Assembly (NCBI RefSeq): GCF_002950945.1
Contig: NZ_CP012673.1
Span: 10,058,501 to 10,122,500 of the forward strand
Source of the DNA: Sorangium cellulosum
GTDB taxonomy: Bacteria > Myxococcota_A > Polyangia > Polyangiales > Polyangiaceae
Direction: 5' to 3'
Length of the DNA: 64,000 bases
Made by a program: the position numbers and the translations under genes. The notes below the pieces were generated by a model, which was not told the DNA's origin, ran no database searches, and saw only the letters and a list, made by a program, of their open reading frames with translations. Positions within the stretch are counted from its first letter, which is position 1. Each line of letters starts with the position of its first letter. Of this stretch, positions 57,259-64,000 are shown piece after piece.

Positions 57259-58809
57259 CTACGGACTCGTCGGCGCGGGCGCGCCGTCCTGGATCCACCG
57301 GCGGAGGGTCGCGAGCTCGGTGCTCGTCACGGTTGGCCTGCCGTCCGCGGCCTGCGGCATGACGCCCGTGTTGCAGGTGGCCGAGGCGGAAGGCCTGCAT
57401 CCTGCGCTTCCAGCCGTTCCTGCGACCTTGAGGTAGAGCCAGCTCTGGTCCGGATTTCCCGGCACCACGAGCTTGAACTGCCCACCGCCCTTGGATGCCT
57501 TGTTGACGAGGCCCGCGACGATGTCCGTCGAGCTGATGTCGCCGCCGAGCGACAGACCAGCTTGCGGACCGGTCGAAGGCGCAGCGTGGCAACCGCTGCA
57601 CCTGTGGACCGTGCTCTCGAAGATCGGACGGACGGTGGTGTGGAACACGCCGGCCTCCGTGGGCAGCGGATCCACCGGATCCGGATCCGGATTCAAATCA
57701 GGGTTGATGACCCGAGCGATCGCGTCCATCTCGTAGCACTGGGCCGCCACTGCGTCCTTCAGCTCCTGGTCGTCGGGCGACAGGCCCTTGGCGACGCGGT
57801 ACTTCTCCCAGACATTGTCGATCCAGCCGTGCAGCTTCCAGAACATGTAGTTGTCGATGTTCGTGAACTGGTTGCCGAGGCCGTGGTCGGTGTTGTTGCT
57901 GCGTACCCATTTGAAGTGGAGATCCCCGTGCAGGCCGCTGGCCTGCAGACCCGTACCGGGGATGGCCTGGCCGGCGAAGCACTGAAGCCACATGCCGAGC
58001 GCGCCTTCGTCCGGGAACCGGCTCAGGTTCTCCGGCTTGTCGATCTCGTCGGCGATCTTCGCGTTGGCGAGCGTCGTGGCGCTCCAGGGCCTGAAGTCCG
58101 CTCTCCACTGCTGGGGCAGCTCCTCCGCCGTCGTGGGGAACTTCTTGAAACCCTCGAACTGCTCCGCGTGGCTCGGCCAGAGCTGCTTCAGCGACTGGAT
58201 CATGTGCCGGTGCATGGCGAGGAACTGGAAGCCATCGCCCGTGGATTTACACTCCTGATCCATCGGGACCGGGACCGACGAGTTGCAGATGTCGACCCTG
58301 CTCATCCCGCCGAACCCACCGGCGCCGCAGCGCCGGATGCTGTGCCACTCGAAGTGGGCGGCTTGCCATTCGTTCTCCTCCATCCAGGCGATGACCTGCG
58401 GCTGAACCGTGAGATCGATCTGGCCGTTCTTGACGAACTCAGCCGGACCATCTGTCATCGTCGCGTCGCTGGGATGGGGGTCGAAGCCGTCCAGGCAATG
58501 ATCCTTCGGGTGTGTGTCACCCGTTCCGCTCGAGCCGCCGGTGCCGCCGGCGGCATGTCCGGTGGACGAGGAGGCCGTGGTCTCGGTGGAGGTGGAGCCG
58601 GAGCTGGAGCTGGAGCTGGGGGTGGACGTGTTGCCGCCGCCCGCTCCGCCAGAGCTCCCCCCTCCTCCCGGGGCGCCCCCGGCGTCGGGATCTCCGCTGC
58701 TGCAGGCTGCCAGCAGGAAGGCCGTAACACACGAGAGTAAACCGAACGTGCGCTGCGAGATCTTGCCGAATGACACGGTGGACAGGCCTGCCTGATCGTT
58801 GATGCGCAT
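57259..58809 (-). CDS. Lipoprotein joining a tyrosinase-like domain to a C-terminal CxxCH heme-type domain
   Basis: 516 residues from ATG 58809 (AGGAG upstream). Lipobox LLAACSS and a Gly/Ser/Thr linker (to about 95). The core has AHFEWHSIRR, FLAMHRHMIQSLKQLWP, LHGDLHFKWV and FTNIDNYMFWKLHGWIDNVW, the spacing and form of the two copper-binding helices of tyrosinase-like proteins. The final 120 residues contain HRCSGCHAAP, a c-type heme attachment motif, and GVMPQAADGRP. A copper oxidase fused to an electron-carrying heme domain is plausible; the copper ligands are inferred by pattern. Confidence 0.65.
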   Translation of the reverse strand: MRINDQAGLSTVSFGKISQRTFGLLSCVTAFLLAACSSGDPDAGGAPGGGGSSGGAGGGNTSTPSSSSSSGSTSTETTASSSTGHAAGGTGGSSGTGDTHPKDHCLDGFDPHPSDATMTDGPAEFVKNGQIDLTVQPQVIAWMEENEWQAAHFEWHSIRRCGAGGFGGMSRVDICNSSVPVPMDQECKSTGDGFQFLAMHRHMIQSLKQLWPSHAEQFEGFKKFPTTAEELPQQWRADFRPWSATTLANAKIADEIDKPENLSRFPDEGALGMWLQCFAGQAIPGTGLQASGLHGDLHFKWVRSNNTDHGLGNQFTNIDNYMFWKLHGWIDNVWEKYRVAKGLSPDDQELKDAVAAQCYEMDAIARVINPDLNPDPDPVDPLPTEAGVFHTTVRPIFESTVHRCSGCHAAPSTGPQAGLSLGGDISSTDIVAGLVNKASKGGGQFKLVVPGNPDQSWLYLKVAGTAGSAGCRPSASATCNTGVMPQAADGRPTVTSTELATLRRWIQDGAPAPTSP

Positions 58810-59076
58810 GGTGCTCCTAATAACCGCCGGACGCCGGGCGCATGCTCCCACGCAGCCGTTGAGCGAGACGCCGGATGGGCCATCAGCTCGCAGCTGGTCG
58901 CATTGCATAACACGAGGCTTTCCGAGCGGATAAGCGGGTGTTAAATTCGTTGTAAAAAGATCGTCGCCGTCTTTGGATGAGCCGAGGGAAAGGGGAAGCG
59001 AGGCGGTTCTTAGGATGTCAAGCGCGAACCGCCACGCTCACCTCAGGTGACAGAAGGTTCCTTGCGCAATCCGCCT

Positions 59077-59119
59077 CCCTCCTGGAAAAGTGACGCCGTA
59101 TCAACAACTTATCCATGCA
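59077..59119 (-). repeat. Left copy of a 43-bp inverted repeat flanking the GH11 gene
   Basis: The reverse complement of 59077-59119 matches 60943-60985 at 32 of 43 positions, with perfect blocks TGCATGG and TTTTCCAGGAGGG. The two copies point at each other and enclose 59345-60259 (GH11 lipoprotein) plus about 0.7 kb of non-coding DNA. No target-site duplication or transposase is seen. Confidence 0.7.
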
Positions 59120-59157
59120 CCGAGAGGCCGCGTTCACTCCACGGCCTGCGGGCCGCC

Positions 59158-59235
59158 GGTCGTTGCGCCACGCGCCACGGAATGTCGGGCGGCAGGTCGT
59201 TGCGCCACACGCCACGACCTGCCGCCCGACATTCC
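59158..59235. repeat. Perfect 22-bp inverted repeat overlapping a 22-bp direct repeat
   Basis: 59179-59200 and 59214-59235 are exact inverted copies with a 13-base loop. In addition, 59158-59179 and 59195-59216 are direct copies (one mismatch, period 37). The hairpin sits 110 bases beyond the stop of the leftward GH11 gene and could terminate its transcript or be a structured mobile remnant. There is no U-tract on either side. Confidence 0.9.
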
Positions 59236-59344
59236 GGGAAAGCGCCGCGTATCCGCCCTGAGCGCCGGCGATTCGGAGCCCCTCCCCCCGGTGAACGCGT
59301 ACGTTGTTCAGTTGCCGGCCGAGGCGATGCTCAAGCCCCGGCGC

Positions 59345-60259
59345 TCATTCAATGAAGACCTTCACGTCAGCGCTGCCGTTGCTTTGATATCCTTCCACGA
59401 CCAGCGAGACCTCATAGAAGGTCCCCAGGGTCAGCCCCTGGCGCTCCCATGCGTCGAAGTGGTTGGCGACGGTGATGGTTCCGCTCGTGCGCTTCTCTTT
59501 CCGGACGCTCCAGAACTGATAGAACGTCGCGGTGCCTTCAATGGAAGGCTGGTTGACTCGCTGGGTCCGGTAGATGTCATAGGTGCCGCCATCGCTGGTG
59601 ACGGTGCCCACGAGCCCCTCTCCGCCCGGGGGACGCCAGTTGCCCCAGCTATCGATGATGTAATACTCGATGAGCGGGCTTGTCGTCCATCCGTAGACAC
59701 CCAGGTAGGAATTGCCGTTCGGCCGGTAGTCGGCCTCGTAGGTGACGACGTGGTCCTTCCCGCCCGGCCTCACGCCTTTACGGCCCAACAAGTTGTTGAT
59801 GTTGCTCCATTCTACGCTGAAGCCATCAGCCTTGTTGACCAGGCATCCGTCCCCTCGATCCTTCCAGTATTCATAGGTGAGCCCGCAGTGCACGCCGATG
59901 TCGTCGCTGCAGACCGACAGGTCGGGCTCCGTGCACGCCGCAGGTGTGCCGCTGCTTACGCTTGAGCTCTCGCCCCCGCCCGAACCCCCGGTCCCGTTGG
60001 AGCCCCCGGTCCCGCCCGCGGCCGTTCCGGTGCTGGTGGTGCCCGTGGCAGTCCCGCCGGTGGTCGCGCTGCCCGACCCGCCCGAACTACCCGTGCTGCC
60101 GGTGCCGCCCCCCGTGGCCGCGCTGCTCGTCGTCGTGCCGCCCGTCCCAGCCGCGCTGCCGCCCGAACCGGCCTCTGCAGGTGAGTCGTCCGACCCCGAG
60201 CAGCCCATGGCAACGAACCCCAAGACGAGAGCGAACTTTTGTAGTGAAGATGGACGCAC
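59345..60259 (-). CDS. GH11 endo-1,4-beta-xylanase lipoprotein
   Basis: 304 residues from GTG 60259 with a strong AAGGAGGAGCT site. Lipobox FVAMGC, a long Gly/Ser/Thr linker (about 25-100), then a GH11 jelly-roll: CGLTYEYWKDRGDG, FSVEWSNINNLLGRKG, YRPNGNSYLGVYGW. The nucleophile Glu is in SPLIEYYIIDSWGNWRPPGG and the acid/base Glu in VVEGYQSNGSADV. It hydrolyses xylan backbones at the cell surface. No carbohydrate-binding module. The catalytic domain is very close to that of 61530-62736. GTGATCAC (60305-60312) lies upstream. Confidence 0.94.
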   Translation of the reverse strand: MRPSSLQKFALVLGFVAMGCSGSDDSPAEAGSGGSAAGTGGTTTSSAATGGGTGSTGSSGGSGSATTGGTATGTTSTGTAAGGTGGSNGTGGSGGGESSSVSSGTPAACTEPDLSVCSDDIGVHCGLTYEYWKDRGDGCLVNKADGFSVEWSNINNLLGRKGVRPGGKDHVVTYEADYRPNGNSYLGVYGWTTSPLIEYYIIDSWGNWRPPGGEGLVGTVTSDGGTYDIYRTQRVNQPSIEGTATFYQFWSVRKEKRTSGTITVANHFDAWERQGLTLGTFYEVSLVVEGYQSNGSADVKVFIE

Positions 60260-60942
60260 AGCTCCTCCTTAGTCTAGACGACTTAATTCCCGGCAACCGA
60301 CTTTGTGATCACGGTCGGCACCAGAATTCGGTGGCCACGACGATCCGGAGGGGCGTTACAGTTGCCGGTCCGGGGCCAGCCCTCAGGCTCGACCCGACCA
60401 AGCCGTGAGCGAGATCGCGAAACCGCCCCCGGTACGGTGGTCTGCGAGCAGCTGCTGAGGCCGGCAGGCGCCCCGCCGCCAGCGCGAGGCACCGCGAGCG
60501 CAGCGCCCCCGAGGTGCGCTCCATGCTCCGCCGCAACTTCGCTGCGCGACCGCCTCGGGGTGACCGGCGCGCTCCGCCCACGGGCCGACCTCCACCAGCG
60601 CCTGCCCCGGCAGCAACAGATAAGGAGGGGAAAGGAAAAGCGGGTGTGTGTGGGGCGAGATCCACGTCATCTCCAGGCGGCTCTGCTGTCGCGCCGACGG
60701 GCTCGGCGGTCGAGCGATGCTGATGGATCCGGAGTCCCCCTGGGATCGTCGTGCCCCAGAGGTGCTGCATCAGGTCGAGCCCGACGGTCCGGTAGGTTCT
60801 TCGTGGAGTTTCACCGCAAGGCCAGATGACCCCGATCGGCCGGGGCTGGGCGGCGCGCGGAAGGCCGCGCCGCACCGCGGGCGGCAACACCAAGTCGCAC
60901 GGGACGATCGCTCGTGGGCTGCGGCACGAAGAGAGCCCTCGA

Positions 60943-60985
60943 TGCATGGGTCGATTATCGAGATATCGTCGCTTTTCCAGGAGGG
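60943..60985 (+). repeat. Right copy of the 43-bp inverted repeat
   Basis: Partner of 59077-59119 in opposite orientation (32 of 43 positions identical). The outer boundary GGAGGG faces away from the enclosed GH11 gene. The left copy is bounded in the same way. Confidence 0.7.
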
Positions 60986-61375
60986 TGAACGAATCTGGGT
61001 TCTATGATCGAACCCACGCGCGCAACGTGACTGTACGCAGAACTGTACGCAGAACGGACACTGCACGGCAAACGGTCACGACAAAGAAAAGAGTCTTGAC
61101 TTTCTCCTCCTGCTTTGTATGAATGTCTAATGCCCCCTGGCGGTCCGGGACAGCTTCCGGCCGGGTGCTGCAGCCGGTTGCAGGATCGCTCGAGGGTCGA
61201 CTCCGACTGAGGCCACTGCCGGGATTGCTTGCTTTTTGCGGCTGCACGTCCGAGTTGCTCTTGCTTTCTCCGAGTTGATGCCCGGACCTCACACAGGGTA
61301 TTCGCATGTGAGCGTCCGTCCGACAAACCTCGTGTTCGCCAGGCATGTGGTCGGCGCAGGCCCGCGGGTGCGTCT

Positions 61376-61401
61376 GTGATCACCGGGACAACCGGGATCA
61401 C
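61376..61401. promoter_or_regulatory. Dyad GTGATC-N14-GATCAC upstream of the second xylanase gene
   Basis: The left half contains the full palindrome GTGATCAC; the inner CCGG words are also symmetric. It lies about 130 bases before the ATG at 61530. The same 8-base palindrome occurs 45 bases before the other GH11 gene (60305-60312), so both may answer to one regulator. Confidence 0.4.
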
Positions 61402-61529
61402 GAGCACGCTGGCCGGAACTCTTGAAACTCAACCAATGGCTCGGAGGGCTCGCAGGCGTCTTGATGGTTCACAACTCCATCTCGAGCAAAAGCCCGCGAC
61501 TCAACCGATCCGATCATGGAGAAACTTAA

Positions 61530-62736
61530 ATGCGCATCGCACCCTTACTTGGCTACTTCTCCGCTTCGATCGCATGCAGCCTGCTGGCGTGTAGCGTCGA
61601 GACCCTCGTGGACGAGGATCTCGATTCGCTGGACTCCGCCGTGGAGGTGGTGAGCTCGGACCGCTCGATGTCGGCGGACGTCGCCGTCACGTCGGACTGG
61701 GGAGGCGGCTACTGCGCGAATGTGACGGTAAAAAACCTCCTGCGCGATCGGGCGACCACCGGCTGGAACGTGGTCGTCGCGCTCAACGGCTCGACGTTGA
61801 GCAACTCGTGGAACGCGAACATCACGCCGTCGGGCGGGCAGCTCAACGCCACGAACGTGGGCCATAACGGAGCGGTTGCAAGGAACACCTCGACGCAGTG
61901 GGGGTTCTGCGCGAACGGCAGCGGGCGGCCTTCGATCGCGTCGGTCACCGGCAGCGGCGGCACGATCACCGGCTCTTCCTCCTCGTCGAGCAGCAGCTCT
62001 TCCTCCTCGTCGAGCAGCAGCTCGAGCACCACGTCGAGCAGCAGCTCGGGGGGGGGGCGGCGCCGGCGGCAGCGGCGGAGCGGGCGGGGCCGGCGGCAGC
62101 GGCGGGGCGGGCGGCTCCGGCGGGGCGGGCGGCGGCGGTAGCACGTGCACGTCGCCCGACCAGAGGATCTGCGCCAATCAAACTGGCACCCACTGCGGCT
62201 ACACCTTCGAATACTGGAAGGACAACGGGAGCGGATGCCAGACCAACACGGCGGATGGCTTCAGCGTCGAATGGAGCAACATCAACAACCTGCTGGGCCG
62301 CAAGGGCATCCGCCCCGGGACGAGGAACTCGGTCGTAACCTACGATGCCGACTACCGGCCCAACGGCAATTCGTACCTGGGCGTCTATGGGTGGACGAGA
62401 AGCCCGCTCGTGGAGTACTACATCATCGATAGCTGGGGCAACTGGCGTCCACCGGGCGGCGAGGGACGCATGGGCTCCGTTACCAGTGATGGTGGCACCT
62501 ACGACATCTACCGGACCCAGCGAGTCAACCAACCGTCCATTGACGGCAACACGACGTTCTATCAGTACTGGAGCGTCCGCACGTCGAAGCGCACGAGCGG
62601 AACCATCACCGTCGGCAACCACTTCAGCGCATGGGAGCGCCTGGGGATGACCATCGGGAACCTGTACGAAGTTTCGTTGGTCGTGGAAGGATACCAGAGC
62701 AGCGGGTCTGCTGATGTGAACGTGTCCATCAGGTGA
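61530..62736 (+). CDS. CBM2-GH11 xylanase lipoprotein, frameshifted in a G10 run
   Basis: About 401 residues once joined. Lipobox SLLACS, then a CBM2-like cellulose-binding module (about 50-145): WGGGYCANVTVKN, TGWNVVVALNGS, WNANITPSGGQLNATNVGHN, WGFCANGSG. A poly-Ser linker runs into a G10 tract (62048-62057); one G fewer continues as a GGAGGS-type linker into GH11. Catalytic residues are in SPLVEYYIIDSWGNWRPPGG and VVEGYQSSGSADV. As written, the first frame ends early (62139-62141) in an Arg-rich tail. ATG 61530 follows GGAGAAAC. Paralogue of 59345-60259. Confidence 0.85.
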
Positions 62737-63224
62737 GCACTCGGCCCTGAGCATCGTTGGTGGGCAGGGATCCCAGCCGCACGGACGCACGGGCGGAGGG
62801 GATCCCTGCTTGCCTCGGTGGCGCGACGCAGGGGGGCGGAGCGCATAGAAGAATGCCCAGTCGACCCAGGGCAGGCCCCGCAGCTGGGGCCTGACGTCTC
62901 CGAAGCGGCTCGACTCCCTTCTCCCTCACCGATCCTGACGATCGCGATCAGGAACACCTCCTGAGCCAGATCATCCACATCGGCCGAGCTCCCCAACCTG
63001 CGAGCCCGATCACGGCGCCCGCCTCGTCCACCGGGAGGGTCTCGGGGGCGGACGCGCCGGATCGCCGCCGCTCCCCGCGGCCCCCGCAGCTCCGCCACGG
63101 GGTCGCCAGGCATCCGCGGCGAAGAGCGTCGCCGCCCGCGCGCGCTGGCGCTTGCCTCCCCGGCACAGGCGGTGCAGGTGAGTGTGTCGGGTCGACCCCC
63201 GATCGAGTATCCTTCCGCCCCACC
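62737..63224. other. Gap with sigma remnant and promoter of the last gene
   Basis: Apart from the sigma-factor relic (62934-63010) no gene is seen. GAGTATCC (63205-63212) resembles a -10 region 15-20 bases before the GTG at 63225, again a very short leader. Confidence 0.4.
62934..63010 (-). pseudogene. Remnant of a sigma-70 factor (region 2 only)
   Basis: Read leftward, RARRLGSSADVDDLAQEVFL followed by IAIVR matches the core-binding helix of ECF sigma factors (usually R.LG...ADVEDL.QEVFL). No matching region follows or precedes in the same frame: upstream the frame degenerates, and downstream no region 4 is seen. It is a short relic in the gap between the xylanase and the truncated lipoprotein gene. 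Confidence 0.55.
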
Positions 63225-64000
63225 GTGAAGCTCCGCTCCCTCGGTCTCTCCGCGCTGATCTCGGCGCTCGCGCTCGCCGGATGCAACGCGCTCTCGGGCG
63301 TCGACAGCCTCACCTTCGACGGCCAAGGCGCGGGGGGGCGAGGCGGCGACACGTCCGGAGGCGGCGGTGCCTCCGGGGGCGGCGACACGTCCGGGGGCGG
63401 CGACACGTCCGGGGGCGGCGGCGCCTCCGGAGGCGGCGATGGCCTGGGCGGCGCTGGGGGTGCGGCGTGCGGGGGGGAGCCTTGCCAGGCGCCGACGGGG
63501 GTCGCCCTCGCGGACCAGACCTTCACCGAGCTGCGCGGCGACGTGACGATGGGCAACGTGTTCATGGACGTGTGCCCGGAGGGACAGGTCATCGTCGGCT
63601 ATCGGGGGCAGGTCGACGACGATGGGGACGCGTCCATCCATGGCCAGATCCAGGCGCAGTGTGGCCAGCTGGCCCTCTCCGGAACCGGCCCGTACACCAT
63701 CACCACAGCCCCCGGTGACCTCACCCCGAACCGGGGGGACTATGGCTCGGTGCCCTGGACGAGCATGTGCCCGGAGGACCACGTCGTGGTGGGCTTCAGC
63801 GGCCGGGCGGGCCTTTTCGTGGATCGTCTCGTGCTCGATTGTGCGCCGCTCCTCGTGGAGGGAGAACCTTCCGCTCTCCGCGTCGAGATCGGACCCGTGT
63901 CCTCGCCCGAGGGCGTCGGCGGCCTCGGCGGCGAGGCCTTCCCGGACACCCGCTGCGGTGAGCGCGAGGTCGCGAACGTGGCACACGTCATGGAGCAGGG
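63225..64000 (+). CDS. Lipoprotein with Gly-rich linker and repeated VxVGxxG domain (cut by window end)
   Basis: At least 258 residues from GTG 63225; the frame is open at the right edge. Lipobox LALAGC. A linker of GGDTSGGGGASGGG repeats (about 40-85) is followed by a Cys-containing domain with two similar halves: MDVCPEGQVIVGYRGQVDDD and TSMCPEDHVVVGFSGRAG, then FVDRLVLDCAPL. The repeated CPxxxVxVG and (V/I)D.L.L.C pattern recalls vitelline-membrane-outer-layer/jacalin-like prism folds, i.e. a carbohydrate-binding surface protein; the assignment is tentative. Confidence 0.65.
   Translation, partial: MKLRSLGLSALISALALAGCNALSGVDSLTFDGQGAGGRGGDTSGGGGASGGGDTSGGGDTSGGGGASGGGDGLGGAGGAACGGEPCQAPTGVALADQTFTELRGDVTMGNVFMDVCPEGQVIVGYRGQVDDDGDASIHGQIQAQCGQLALSGTGPYTITTAPGDLTPNRGDYGSVPWTSMCPEDHVVVGFSGRAGLFVDRLVLDCAPLLVEGEPSALRVEIGPVSSPEGVGGLGGEAFPDTRCGEREVANVAHVMEQ

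Larger units (their letters stand above)
60260..61529. other. 1.27-kb gap between two divergent xylanase genes
   Basis: No coding frame with consistent third-position bias is visible. It holds the right 43-bp inverted-repeat copy (60943-60985), a 12-bp direct repeat TGTACGCAGAAC (61031-61054), and two sites with the palindrome GTGATCAC (60305-60312; 61376-61383, the latter part of a larger dyad ending 61401). Base composition is less GC-rich than elsewhere around 60940-61330. Confidence 0.6.

Noticed and set aside
60309..60947. Open frames in the xylanase spacer considered as a gene or transposase remnant
   Set aside because: No frame holds G/C third-position bias, no motif of a transposase is visible, and no ribosome site precedes the candidate starts.
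61979..62047. Poly-Ser linker repeats considered as an independent mobile or contingency locus
   Set aside because: AGC/TCG/TCC-type serine linkers are common in secreted hydrolases and stay in frame; only the adjacent G10 tract changes the frame.

Overview
The window looks like a chromosomal stretch of a large-genome, GC-rich myxobacterium of the Sorangium/Polyangiaceae type. Third codon positions are almost all G or C. Three Hanks-type Ser/Thr kinases carry proline/alanine-rich tails and a single membrane helix. There are many lipoproteins with glycine- or serine-rich linkers, a MYXO-CTERM-like sorting tail, an AgmX/PglI-type domain, a TOMM biosynthesis protein and two GH11 xylanases, as expected of a plant-polymer degrader. 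This assignment is an inference from gene content. I saw no rRNA, tRNA, CRISPR array or complete IS element.

Layout. 1-1.2 kb: end of a TOMM-type RiPP locus (tail of a SagB-like oxidase plus an E1-like leader-binding protein). 1.5-4.0 kb: a Ser/Thr kinase coupled to a TPR-like membrane protein. 4.0-4.45 kb: two nested palindromic repeats and a decayed LysR gene. 4.6-13.2 kb: a CxxCH lipoprotein, an OmpA-type barrel with a MYXO-CTERM protein, an M1 peptidase lipoprotein and two unknowns. 13.4-18.3 kb: a CheB-CheR-PAS-histidine kinase hybrid and a lone receiver. 18.5-26.9 kb: an AgmX-like lipoprotein, a hexokinase, 6-phosphogluconate dehydrogenase and surface lipoproteins. 27.1-29.9 kb: a second kinase + TPR-like pair. 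30-38 kb: ArsC-like protein, ABC-F protein, large histidine kinase and small envelope proteins. 38.6-41.8 kb: YceI-like lipoprotein, a short Cys-terminated lipoprotein, a DUF692 (MNIO) enzyme and a DUF2063 partner. 41.9-49.2 kb: lactonase-like propeller, kinase-FGE fusion with a VWA protein, thioredoxin-fold protein and a seven-repeat lectin-like propeller. 49.7-57.2 kb: a LuxR regulator, then sigma factor / membrane protein / CHAT-protease lipoprotein / subtilase lipoprotein. 57.3-64 kb: tyrosinase-like copper/heme lipoprotein, two GH11 xylanases, a sigma-factor remnant and a truncated lipoprotein.

Most of the window serves signalling and the envelope. Two loci stand out as coherent and poorly described systems. 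One is the sigma / membrane protein / CHAT / S8 cassette, where two lipid-anchored proteases are encoded under one sigma factor. The other is the compact MNIO locus, whose putative substrate is a lipoprotein ending in a two-cysteine tail.

The DNA-level structure is also unusual. Two convergent-gene gaps hold the same kind of large inverted microsatellite, built from 7-bp GTCTTTC and 6-bp GTGAAC units mirrored around a unique core. Three genes (kinase, hexokinase, CBM2-GH11 xylanase) are each broken by one extra base in a G/C run of 8-10. A 43-bp inverted repeat brackets one xylanase gene.
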